36,832 nucleotides of DNA from an uncultured Bacilli bacterium (GTDB taxonomy: Bacteria > Bacillota_I > Bacilli_A > RF39 > UBA660), in the NCBI GenBank assembly GCA_947627385.1, contig CANQVV010000005.1, positions 1-36,832 on the forward strand, written 5' to 3'. This document shows, one piece after another, positions 1 to 7,048 of this stretch (the first letter of the stretch is position 1; each line of letters begins with the position of its first letter). Both the position numbers and the translations under genes were made by a program. The notes below the pieces were generated by a model. The model made no database searches, was not told the origin of the DNA, and saw nothing but the letters and a program-made list of their open reading frames with translations.

Positions 1-89
1 AAATTTCTAACTATTAATGGCACCAATATTATTTCTATTATTACTCCTAGTACTATTAATTCTTTTCTATATTTGTTAATAACTTCCAT
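1..89 (-). CDS. N-terminus of a small putative membrane protein (truncated by window edge)
   Basis: An open minus-strand frame starts at ATG 89..87 and runs off the left edge, giving 29 residues that begin MEVINKYRKELIVLG and continue with a hydrophobic run (IVLGVIIEIILVPLIV), so a membrane segment or signal anchor is likely. A purine-rich Shine-Dalgarno AGGAAGG lies about 9 nt before the start. It diverges from the HTH gene at 215, and a good promoter (TTGACA, 17 nt, TAAAAT) reads into it. The family cannot be recognised from so short a piece. Confidence 0.5.
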   Translation of the reverse strand, partial: MEVINKYRKELIVLGVIIEIILVPLIVRN

Positions 90-111
90 ATTATACAATC
101 CTTCCTATTTT

Positions 112-161
112 ATAACCGTATAGTTATATTTTATAGTTAAATTTTATAACCAAACAGTTAT
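112..161. promoter_or_regulatory. Pair of operator-like inverted repeats between divergent genes
   Basis: Two 16-bp imperfect palindromes, ATAACCGTATAGTTAT (112-127) and ATAACCAAACAGTTAT (146-161), share the pattern ATAACC-N4-AGTTAT and are spaced 34 bp centre to centre, about three helical turns. The second sits exactly between the -35 and -10 of the leftward promoter. They are probable binding sites of the adjacent HTH protein, which would then repress the divergent membrane-protein gene. The repeats are seen directly; the regulator assignment is inferred from proximity. Confidence 0.55.
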
Positions 162-169
162 AATGTCAA
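141..169 (-). promoter_or_regulatory. Sigma-A type promoter of the left-edge gene
   Basis: On the minus strand TTGACA (169-164) and TAAAAT (146-141) are separated by 17 nt. The direction leads into the truncated membrane-protein gene. One operator-like repeat fills the spacer. Confidence 0.6.
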
Positions 170-214
170 GCTGCTTTCTTTATAATATGAGAAATTAGAT
201 ATAGGTGATTAATT

Positions 215-442
215 TTGAATTTAATAAGACTTAAAGAAATTAGAGAGGATAGGGATTTAACTCAAAAAGAAATTGCAAAAATATTAAATATGACACAAGT
301 TCAATATTCAAGATATGAAACTGGTGTAAGATTAATTCCCATAGATAAACTTAATATTTTAGCAAATTATTATAATACAAGTGTTGATTACTTGATATGT
401 CGTACAGATGAAAGAAAGTCTTATCCTAAAAGTAAGGTATAA
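215..442 (+). CDS. Small XRE/Cro-family HTH transcriptional regulator
   Basis: A 75-residue protein consisting almost entirely of one HTH_3 (XRE/Cro/CI) domain. The helix-turn-helix is visible at about residues 14-36 (LTQKEIAKILNMTQVQYSRYE), and the YxxSVDYL-like end at about 53-60 is usual for short Cro-type regulators. The start is TTG at 215, 5 nt after an AGGTGAT ribosome site; a TATAAT lies at 181-186 with only a weak -35. No sensor domain is present, so it may respond through a partner protein or simply by dosage. The divergent neighbour and the two operator palindromes upstream suggest control of that gene and possibly of itself. It is convergent with prmC across a shared terminator. 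Confidence 0.85.
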   Translation: MNLIRLKEIREDRDLTQKEIAKILNMTQVQYSRYETGVRLIPIDKLNILANYYNTSVDYLICRTDERKSYPKSKV

Positions 443-474
443 AAAAATTATCAAAGTAGTATTGATAATTTTTT
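441..474. terminator. Bidirectional terminator between HTH gene and prmC
   Basis: AAAAATTATCAA (443-454) pairs with TTGATAATTTTT (462-473) around a 7-nt loop, and T or A runs flank both sides, so it can end transcription from both convergent genes. Confidence 0.75.
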
Positions 475-1192
475 ATATTTTTTTATTACTTATAAATACA
501 TATCTTTCATAATTATTATAATCTTTTTCTAATTTTATATGGGAATTGGGTAAATAATTTAATATTATTTCTTTTATTTTTATAAATTCTTTATCTCCTA
601 TTTCAAATGCAATTAAATAATTATCATTTAAATTATTATGTATTTTTTCTAATATTATTTTATAAAAATATATCCCATTATCTTTTGCATATATAGCATT
701 ACTAGGTTCATATTTTATTTTTTCATCAACAATACTATTAAATGGTACATATGGAGGATTACTTATTATTAAATCAAATTTTACCTTAGATTTATAATTA
801 TTAATATCTTGTTTTTTAAAATTAATATCAACTTTATTAAGTAAGGCATTCTTTTTTGCTAAATTAATTGCTTTACTAGAAATATCGATAGCATTTATAT
901 TACAATCATAGTGTTTTTTTAAAGCTATTGCAATACAACCACTGCCAGTACCAATTTCTAAAATATTTGGTTTAACAATATTTAATTGTTTTAAATAACT
1001 AATTGTTTTTTCTACTAAATATTCTGTTTCAAATCTTGGTATTAAAACATCTTCATTAACCAATATATTACAATCATAAAAATCAACATTACCTATTATA
1101 TATTGAATAGGATATCCGGCATTTAATTTTTTTATAGCATCTTTTTGCTTACACTCTGGTATATATTTTTTTATTTGTTCTAAATCAGTCAT
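473..1192 (-). CDS. prmC: Release factor glutamine N5-methyltransferase PrmC (HemK)
   Basis: PrmC methylates the glutamine of the GGQ motif in release factors RF1 and RF2, using S-adenosylmethionine. Visible hallmarks are VLIPRFETE at about residue 50, the SAM-binding ILEIGTGSGCIAIAL at about 100, and the catalytic NPPY (ISNPPYVPF) at about 145. At 239 residues it is shorter than the usual 275-290; the loss is in the N-terminal substrate-recognition domain, of which only about 25 residues precede the conserved core. The start ATG overlaps the stop of prfA by one base (TAATG), so the enzyme is translationally coupled to its substrate gene. The prfA-prmC pairing is common in Bacillota and supports the call. 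Confidence 0.93.
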   Translation of the reverse strand: MTDLEQIKKYIPECKQKDAIKKLNAGYPIQYIIGNVDFYDCNILVNEDVLIPRFETEYLVEKTISYLKQLNIVKPNILEIGTGSGCIAIALKKHYDCNINAIDISSKAINLAKKNALLNKVDINFKKQDINNYKSKVKFDLIISNPPYVPFNSIVDEKIKYEPSNAIYAKDNGIYFYKIILEKIHNNLNDNYLIAFEIGDKEFIKIKEIILNYLPNSHIKLEKDYNNYERYVFISNKKI

Positions 1193-2259
1193 TAGGAATT
1201 AAAATTTTCTCCGGCTAATTTTAAACGCATATCTTCGGTAATAAGAGCTTCAATTATTGGTTCTAAATGACCATTCATAACTCGATCAAGTTCCATAACT
1301 GAAAAATTAATTCGATGATCAGTAACTCTATTTTGGGGATAATTATAAGTTCTAATCTTTTCGGAACGATCACCAGTACCTATTTTACTTTTTCGCTCAG
1401 CTCCGACTTCTTGGGCTTGTTTTTGCATCATATCATCATGTAATTTAATACGAAGAAGACGCATGGCATTTTCTTTATTTTTAAGTTGACTTCTTTCAGT
1501 TTGACAACCTACTACTACTCCGGTTGGAATATGAGTTATACGGACAGCTGAATTAGAAGTATTAACTGATTGACCACCAGCCCCAGAAGAATGAAAAACA
1601 TCAATTTTTAAATCTGATTCTTTTATTTCAATATCAACATCTTCAACCTCTGGCATAACTAATACAGTTGCTGTTGAAGTATGAACTCTTCCTTGGGTTT
1701 CAGTAACAGGTACCCTTTGAACACGATGAGAACCACTTTCATATTTCAACTTAGAATATACATTATCGCCTTTAATCATACACTCTATTTGAGAGAATCC
1801 CCCAGATGTTCCTTCAATAGAATTTAATACTTCAAGCTTCCAACCATTAGCTTCGGCATAATATGAGTACATTCTAAATAAATCACCGGCAAAAATATTA
1901 GCTTCATCACCCCCAGCTGCACCACGTATTTCCATAATAACATTTTTACCATCATTTTCATCTTTGGGAACAAGTAATATTTCTAATTCACTTTTTATAC
2001 TAGCAAGTTTATTCGTTAATTCTTCAACCTCAGCCTCAGCCATTTCTTTTAATTCTGGATCATCTAAAACACTTTTAGCTTCTTCCAAGGCTTTTTCAAT
2101 TTCTTTATATTCCGTGTATTTATTAACTATATCTTCTAAATCACTTTGTTCTTTGGATAAATTTTTTAATTTATTATAATCGTTTAATATTTCGGGTTTA
2201 GTAAGTTCAAGCTTTAACTCTTCATATTTTTGGACTATATTATCTAATCTTTCAAACAT
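1192..2259 (-). CDS. prfA: Peptide chain release factor 1
   Basis: RF1 recognises UAA and UAG stop codons and triggers peptidyl-tRNA hydrolysis. The GGQ motif is seen in SSGAGGQSVNTSNSAVRI, with the conserved AAGGDEANIFAGDLFRMY upstream and the RSEKIRTYNYPQNRVTDHR segment near the C-terminus. The ORF track begins at 2277, but the AAGGTGAT ribosome site covers that stretch; the start is placed at the ATG at 2259 (MFERLDN), giving 355 residues, close to the family length of about 355-360. Promoter TTGCTA-17-TATAAT lies directly upstream. The gene heads a two-gene unit with prmC. Confidence 0.96.
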   Translation of the reverse strand: MFERLDNIVQKYEELKLELTKPEILNDYNKLKNLSKEQSDLEDIVNKYTEYKEIEKALEEAKSVLDDPELKEMAEAEVEELTNKLASIKSELEILLVPKDENDGKNVIMEIRGAAGGDEANIFAGDLFRMYSYYAEANGWKLEVLNSIEGTSGGFSQIECMIKGDNVYSKLKYESGSHRVQRVPVTETQGRVHTSTATVLVMPEVEDVDIEIKESDLKIDVFHSSGAGGQSVNTSNSAVRITHIPTGVVVGCQTERSQLKNKENAMRLLRIKLHDDMMQKQAQEVGAERKSKIGTGDRSEKIRTYNYPQNRVTDHRINFSVMELDRVMNGHLEPIIEALITEDMRLKLAGENFNS

Positions 2260-2282
2260 AATATCACCTTTTTTCAAGAAAA

Positions 2283-2311
2283 ATTATAACATTATAAATA
2301 AAAAGTAGCAA
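2283..2311 (-). promoter_or_regulatory. prfA promoter with extended -10
   Basis: Minus strand: TTGCTA (2311-2306), 17-nt spacer, TATAAT (2288-2283) preceded by TGT, an extended -10. It lies between the end of the kinase-like gene and prfA, so prfA-prmC can be transcribed independently of the genes upstream. Confidence 0.6.
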
Positions 2312-2316
2312 TCAAA

Positions 2317-3159
2317 TTAGAGATTTATCTTCGGAGCATCTTTAAATTTAAATAAACGAGACTTGGGATTTATTCTTTCTAATATTGGACCAATATAAGG
2401 TTTATCATAACTATCAGATAAGATTTCTCTTAAAGCTTCTTTATCCTCTTTGGTTATTTGCATTAAATTAATTAAATTTTTAAAATACATATCATCCCTT
2501 TGTAATCTTATTTGAGCTTCGATGACAGTACCTTCTAAAAATGGTTGAATAGAAATAATTGCTAATAAAAATTTATCAATATCTTCATAAGAATATTCTT
2601 TATGATATAATTCAAAAAGATATTTAGTACAGCGTAAATCTAAATCATAATCAAATTCTCCAATGGCATAACTATCGGTATCAATAAATATTGGTTCGTC
2701 ATTTTCTTGAATTAAAATATTTTGACATCTAACATCACCCATTGTAATACCCATTTGATGTAACCGTTGCATAGCATTAGATATTTTTATTATATATTTT
2801 GTAAAACTTGCTACATTATTACTTTTATAAAAAATTTCATCCAAACTTTTAAACTTACTAGTTTTTATAAAAGGCATATAATAGCCTTCTTTAAATTCAC
2901 CAAATGTACATAAACCTAGGGGAAAATTAAAAGATGGATCATTTAATTTAGATAATAATTCTATTTTTTTATATTTATATTTTAATTTTTTTTGAGCATT
3001 TTTAAGATAAAATTTCTTAAAAGCTAAATCATTTGCTATTTTAAAAACTTCTCCTTCGGCTCCACTACCTAATAATTCATATTCTTCATATAATTTCTTT
3101 TCTTCTAACTTTATTACAGGCATTGTTGCACCATTTATTAATTCTTTTTTATAACTCAT
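2317..3159 (-). CDS. Protein-kinase-like (PKL fold) protein, substrate unknown
   Basis: A 280-residue single-domain kinase-like protein. Visible elements in order: glycine-rich loop GSGAEGEV (31-38), nucleotide-binding Lys in AFKKF (about 48), helix C Glu in KIELLS (67), catalytic loop MGDVRCQNIL with D142 and N147 in the HxDxxxxN spacing though the HRD His/Arg are replaced by MG, and the metal-binding segment FIDTDSY (D160 or D162) in place of DFG. ATP-binding and catalytic acidic residues are therefore retained. There is no transmembrane helix or PASTA domain, so this is not a PknB-type receptor. It follows the CDF transporter by 21 nt, with an AGGGGGA ribosome site, and probably shares its transcript. 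The target is unknown; a small-molecule or protein kinase are both possible. Confidence 0.7.
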   Translation of the reverse strand: MSYKKELINGATMPVIKLEEKKLYEEYELLGSGAEGEVFKIANDLAFKKFYLKNAQKKLKYKYKKIELLSKLNDPSFNFPLGLCTFGEFKEGYYMPFIKTSKFKSLDEIFYKSNNVASFTKYIIKISNAMQRLHQMGITMGDVRCQNILIQENDEPIFIDTDSYAIGEFDYDLDLRCTKYLFELYHKEYSYEDIDKFLLAIISIQPFLEGTVIEAQIRLQRDDMYFKNLINLMQITKEDKEALREILSDSYDKPYIGPILERINPKSRLFKFKDAPKINL

Positions 3160-3180
3160 AAATCCCCCTAAATTATCTAT

Positions 3181-4059
3181 CTAACTTTTTTTCTTAGGTA
3201 CAATATGAATATTGCAATGTTTTACCATATCATACTTTTTTTCAATTGAATCATGTATTTGTTCAACAATTTTATTAGCGTTATTTAAACTCATCTTACC
3301 ATCAACAGCTATTTCAGCATCAATGTATATCTTACTACCAAACATTCTAGTTTTCAAATCATTAATTTTTACAGTTTTATTTATTGACATAATAGTATCA
3401 ATAATTTCCTTAGTTGTTTCTTCATTACATGAAGTATCTAACATTTCAGCAATGGCTTCCATAAAGATTTCAATAGCTGATTTAGTAATTAAAACACAAA
3501 TTAATATACTACATAAAGAATCTAAAATTGGCATACCTAAACGAGCTCCTAAAATACCTATAAAAGATCCAATAGATGATAAGGCATCACTACGATGATG
3601 CCAAGCATCAGCTTTTAAAGAAGAAGAATTAATCTTTTTAGCATAATGCATTGTATAATGAAACATTCCTTCTTTAACTATAATAGATACTATTGCAGCA
3701 ATTAATGGATAAATACCAGGTATTTTTATAGTACTATTATTCATAATAGCTTTTATACCAATAAAACCTATACCTAAACCTGTAATAAGTAAAATAAATG
3801 ATAAAATAATGGCAAAAGCACTTTCAATTCTCTCATGACCATAAGGATGTTTATAATCTGCTTCTTTACTAGCCATAATCATACCAAAAATGACAATAAA
3901 GGTTGTAAAAACATCTGATAAAGAATGAACGGCATCAGATACCATAGCATTAGAATTTCCTATTAAACCTGTAATTAATTTAAATAAAAACAATAAAAAA
4001 TTTATAATAACAGTTACAAAAGCAACTTTTATACCAACATTATTCAATAATTTTTTCAT
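3181..4059 (-). CDS. Cation diffusion facilitator (CDF) family metal transporter
   Basis: CDF proteins export Zn2+, Mn2+, Fe2+ or Co2+ in exchange for protons. The protein shows about six hydrophobic segments, the first metal-site motif HSLSDVFTT (about 45), the second HHRSDALSS (about 155) carrying the HxxxD residues of the transport site, and a cytoplasmic C-terminal domain ending KHCNIHIVPKK, where the HCNIH motif is typical of the dimerisation domain. Length (about 292) is normal. Two ATGs in tandem (4062 and 4059) follow AAGGAG; 4059 has the better spacing. The exact metal is not readable from the sequence. It is followed closely by the kinase-like gene. Confidence 0.88.
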   Translation of the reverse strand: MKKLLNNVGIKVAFVTVIINFLLFLFKLITGLIGNSNAMVSDAVHSLSDVFTTFIVIFGMIMASKEADYKHPYGHERIESAFAIILSFILLITGLGIGFIGIKAIMNNSTIKIPGIYPLIAAIVSIIVKEGMFHYTMHYAKKINSSSLKADAWHHRSDALSSIGSFIGILGARLGMPILDSLCSILICVLITKSAIEIFMEAIAEMLDTSCNEETTKEIIDTIMSINKTVKINDLKTRMFGSKIYIDAEIAVDGKMSLNNANKIVEQIHDSIEKKYDMVKHCNIHIVPKKKS

Positions 4060-4074
4060 CATAACTCCTTATAT

Positions 4075-4100
4075 AAAAAAGTGAAACAATAATGTCTCAC
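4075..4100 (-). terminator. Rho-independent terminator after rpoE
   Basis: Minus-strand GTGAGAC-ATTATT-GTTTCAC hairpin (one G-U pair) followed by six T. It ends only 12-15 nt before the CDF start codon, so it either terminates rpoE completely or acts as a leaky attenuator for the CDF-kinase genes. Confidence 0.7.
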
Positions 4101-4156
4101 TAACTTAATTTATTTATAATATATGCTTTCTTTAAAATATTAGTTATAACATTTAA

Positions 4157-4597
4157 CTATTCTTGGGCTTGTTCATCCTCATCAATTATAACTAAATCTT
4201 TTAAATCATCATCTTCATCATCATTATCATCAAGTTCATTATCATAGAAAATATCTTCTTCTTCATTTTCTTCTTCTTCGTCTTCGACATCATCATTATT
4301 TTGATCTTCATCTACTATTTCTTCCTCATCTTCAACAACCATATTTTGAATATGTTTAGTAGCTAAATCCCAATAACCATTTGGCATTAAAACAAACTTT
4401 TTGTTAATAGATAATAATTCAAAAAAGTCAGTAATTCTTTCTTCCACCGTAGATTCTGGTAAATCTAAAACTTTACAAACTCTTTTAAATAAATCTAAAA
4501 GTTTCATTTTTTTACCATATTGTTGTAATACTAAATAAGCAATTTCATCATAACTCATTGATTCTAATTCTTCTTTTTTTATATCTTTTAAATTCAT
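4157..4597 (-). CDS. rpoE: DNA-directed RNA polymerase delta subunit
   Basis: RpoE (delta) is a Gram-positive-specific RNA polymerase subunit that speeds enzyme recycling and sharpens promoter selectivity. The first about 90 residues form the HARE-HTH (ASXL-like) domain, with MSYDEIAYLVLQQYGKKM and the FVLMPNGYWDLA stretch typical of the family. From about residue 92 the chain is almost pure Asp/Glu (DEEEIVDEDQ, EDEEEENEEED), the disordered polyanionic tail that displaces nucleic acid. The 146-residue length is slightly below the Bacillus protein. An AAGGAG site lies 8 nt before the ATG. A ywiB-like gene lies upstream, matching the general rpoE neighbourhood in Bacilli. Confidence 0.95.
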   Translation of the reverse strand: MNLKDIKKEELESMSYDEIAYLVLQQYGKKMKLLDLFKRVCKVLDLPESTVEERITDFFELLSINKKFVLMPNGYWDLATKHIQNMVVEDEEEIVDEDQNNDDVEDEEEENEEEDIFYDNELDDNDDEDDDLKDLVIIDEDEQAQE

Positions 4598-4648
4598 AAA
4601 TATTTCTCCTTATTCTTTCTCATTATATGCATTATAATATAAATATTA

Positions 4649-4984
4649 CTATAACATTTGTATTATAATTGTTTTTTCTTCATCATCTAATTTATATTTT
4701 AAAGTAACTTCATTATCATTTTTTATAATTTTTGCCTCTACTACAAAGTCAAAAGTATAATTTTTTTCTTTAAGAGTATAAAAACCTTTATTTTCTTGAA
4801 AATTAATCTTAAAATTAAATTCTTGATTATCTCGTATATATGTCTTATTTTTTAAATCAATTATATTAATATTTTCATCTTCTTGATAAATTATTTTATC
4901 ATCATTATACTCACAAGTAACTTTTTCTTTATTAATAATTAAATTATTTGCATTATATAAACGCCAATTAATTAACTTGTTAAT
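4649..4984 (-). CDS. YwiB-like (DUF1934) beta-barrel protein with apparent ATT start
   Basis: This 111-codon frame is not in the ORF track because it lacks ATG, GTG or TTG at its front. It begins at ATT (4984..4982), three nt after an AGGTGAT ribosome site; the same AGGTGAT with a 3-5 nt gap precedes bofA, the PBP and the first HTH gene here. A promoter TTGAAA-17-TATAGT lies just upstream. The product (WRLYNANNLIINKEKVTCEY early, TFDFVVEAKIIKND late, ending KLDDEEKTIIIQML) has alternating hydrophobic residues and no membrane segment, resembling the small lipocalin-like DUF1934/YwiB family, which lies near rpoE in Bacillus. The family call is tentative; the coding call rests on the intact frame, promoter and ribosome site. 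Confidence 0.65.
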   Translation of the reverse strand: MNKLINWRLYNANNLIINKEKVTCEYNDDKIIYQEDENINIIDLKNKTYIRDNQEFNFKINFQENKGFYTLKEKNYTFDFVVEAKIIKNDNEVTLKYKLDDEEKTIIIQML

Positions 4985-5008
4985 ATAATCACCTCTTTTG
5001 TCTTAAAA

Positions 5009-5037
5009 ACTATAACATAGTATATATATAATTTCAA
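5009..5037 (-). promoter_or_regulatory. Promoter for the ywiB-like gene
   Basis: Minus strand TTGAAA (5037-5032), 17 nt, TATAGT (5014-5009) with TGT directly before the -10 (extended -10). Predicted transcription start is about 18 nt before the ATT codon. It is back-to-back with the PBP upstream region, where TATAAT at 5027-5032 is a weaker rightward -10. Confidence 0.6.
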
Positions 5038-5081
5038 CATAATTTTTTAGTTTTTTTACATAATAAACTTAGGTGATTAAA

Positions 5082-7028
5082 TTGCGAGTAGTAAAAATCT
5101 TATCAAAAATAACTTTATTTTCTTTTTTAGCATTTATAATTTCTTATATTGGAATTAATATTTATGCTTTAATTACTCCTAAATTAAATATAACTAATAA
5201 TGGTACTTATTATTTATATGACAATAAAGATAATTTAGTTTATCAAGGCAGTAGTACATCTTCTTGGGTTAGTTTAGATAAAATAGATGAAAAATTAGTA
5301 AATGCCGTAATTGCTATTGAAGATAAAAAATTTTATGATCATCATGGTTTTGATATTGCTAGAATTGCTAAGGCAATGTTTATTAATATTCAAAATGGTT
5401 ATATAGTCCAAGGAGCTTCAACTATTACGCAACAATTAGTTAAAAATTTATACTTAGATTTTGGTAAAACTTGGAAAAGAAAAATAGAAGAGGCTTTTTT
5501 AACAATTATTGCCGAAATTCAATATGATAAAAACGAAATTTTAGAAGCATATCTTAATACTATTAATTATGGTAATGGCAACTATGGAGTTAGTAATGCT
5601 AGTCATTATTATTTCAATAAAGATGCAAATGATTTAACTATGGAAGAAGCTATTATTTTAGCTGGTATTCCTAAAAGTCCTAATAAATTTAATCCAGTAT
5701 CAAATAAAGAAGAAGCTATTAGTAGAGCTAAAATAGTAGCTAAGGCCTTATATAATAATGAATTTATAGATCAAGATACTTATAATAATCTAAATTTTGA
5801 TAGTGTTGAAATTTATGGAAAAAATAATGAAAATAATTTACAAATGCTTATGTATTATCAAGATGCCGTATATAAAGAATTAGAAGATTTAGGAATTAAT
5901 AAAAGTATTTTAGAAACAGGAGGTTTAAAAATATATACTAATTTAGATATGGATAAGCAAACTAGTTTAGAAAAAAATATTTTAAATAATTTAAAAGCCG
6001 AAGATGAAGTACAAATTGCTAGTATAATAGTTGATCCTGAAACGGGTAAAATTGAAGCTTTAACTGGGGGATATGATTATGGTAAAAGTCAATATAATCG
6101 GGCTATTCAAGCTAAAAGACAAGTTGGATCTACTATGAAATCTTTTCTTTATTATGCAGCCTTAGAAAATAATTTAGTATCTTCTTCTAAATTTAAAAGT
6201 GAATATACTATTTTTAATATTAATAACAAACAAAGTTATTCTCCAACTAATTATAATAATAAATATGCCAATAAAGACATAACTATGGCTGCTGCTATTG
6301 CTTTTTCTGATAATGTATTTGCTGTAAAAACTAATCTTTTTTTAGGTACAGATAAACTTGTAGAAGTAGCTAAAAGAGTTGGGATAGAAGAAGAATTAAC
6401 ACCTCTACCTTCACTTGCCTTAGGTACAGGAGAAATTGCTATGATTGATTATGCAACTGGTTATGCAACATTAGCTAACTCTGGGTATAAAAAAGATTTA
6501 TATTTTATTAGAAAAATAGAAGATCCAAAAGGAAATGTTATTTATACTAAGGAAGAGAAAAAAAGTTTAGTTTTAAATCCTAATTATGTTTATATTTTAA
6601 ATGAACTTTTATCAAATACTTCAAGTAGTGCCTTTAAAGATTATACATCAGCAACTGCTAGTACTATTGCTAGTAAATTAAGTCGAAAATATGCTATTAA
6701 AACTGGAACTACTCCAACTGATTATTGGACTGTTGGTTATAATAAAGATGATTTAATGCTTGTTTGGCTTGGTTATGATAATAATCGAGAATTTACCAAA
6801 GGTTATAGTACAGTTGCCAAAAATATTTGGGCTGATACTATGGAAGAAATACAGACTGGTATTGAAGATAATTGGTATAAAACTCCTAATGATGTTGTTG
6901 GAATTATTTTAGATTCTGTTACCGGAGAAGTTACTAATGATCAAAGTCGAGCAATAATGTATTATTATTTAAAAGGTAGTGAACCAAATATTAGTAAAGC
7001 CCAAGTAGTTACAAAAGAAGAGGAATAA
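5082..7028 (+). CDS. Class A penicillin-binding protein (glycosyltransferase plus transpeptidase)
   Basis: A bifunctional peptidoglycan polymerase. After a short cytoplasmic start and one membrane anchor (LFSFLAFIISYIGINIYAL), the GT51 domain shows EDKKFYDHHGFD with the catalytic Glu and QGASTITQQLVKNLYL. The transpeptidase domain has SxxK as STMK (about residue 350), SDN (SxN) at about 415, and KTGT at about 538. No PASTA repeats or long C-terminal tail are present; at 648 residues it is a compact PBP1A/PBP2C-type enzyme. The ORF track starts at a GTG inside the ribosome site; the TTG at 5082, 4 nt after AGGTGAT, is preferred. It is transcribed toward the origin, against its neighbours, and ends in a terminator shared with noc. 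Confidence 0.95.
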   Translation: MRVVKILSKITLFSFLAFIISYIGINIYALITPKLNITNNGTYYLYDNKDNLVYQGSSTSSWVSLDKIDEKLVNAVIAIEDKKFYDHHGFDIARIAKAMFINIQNGYIVQGASTITQQLVKNLYLDFGKTWKRKIEEAFLTIIAEIQYDKNEILEAYLNTINYGNGNYGVSNASHYYFNKDANDLTMEEAIILAGIPKSPNKFNPVSNKEEAISRAKIVAKALYNNEFIDQDTYNNLNFDSVEIYGKNNENNLQMLMYYQDAVYKELEDLGINKSILETGGLKIYTNLDMDKQTSLEKNILNNLKAEDEVQIASIIVDPETGKIEALTGGYDYGKSQYNRAIQAKRQVGSTMKSFLYYAALENNLVSSSKFKSEYTIFNINNKQSYSPTNYNNKYANKDITMAAAIAFSDNVFAVKTNLFLGTDKLVEVAKRVGIEEELTPLPSLALGTGEIAMIDYATGYATLANSGYKKDLYFIRKIEDPKGNVIYTKEEKKSLVLNPNYVYILNELLSNTSSSAFKDYTSATASTIASKLSRKYAIKTGTTPTDYWTVGYNKDDLMLVWLGYDNNREFTKGYSTVAKNIWADTMEEIQTGIEDNWYKTPNDVVGIILDSVTGEVTNDQSRAIMYYYLKGSEPNISKAQVVTKEEE

Positions 7029-7048
7029 TTAACTATCCCTCTTCTTTT
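7013..7048. terminator. Bidirectional terminator between PBP gene and noc
   Basis: AAAAGAAGAGG (7013-7023) pairs perfectly with CCTCTTCTTTT (7038-7048). It overlaps the end of the PBP gene, and the T-rich arm runs on to 7050. Both convergent genes end at it. Confidence 0.8.

Noticed and set aside
1964-2179. Plus-strand ORF of 71 aa inside prfA
   Set aside because: Antisense shadow of a clearly conserved gene; low-complexity Ser/Leu composition and no ribosome site.
3212-3598. Plus-strand ORF of 128 aa inside the CDF gene
   Set aside because: Antisense shadow of the transporter; hydrophobicity merely mirrors the coding strand.
5073-5081. GTG start for the PBP from the ORF track
   Set aside because: The GTG lies within the AGGTGAT ribosome site; TTG at 5082 is correctly spaced.
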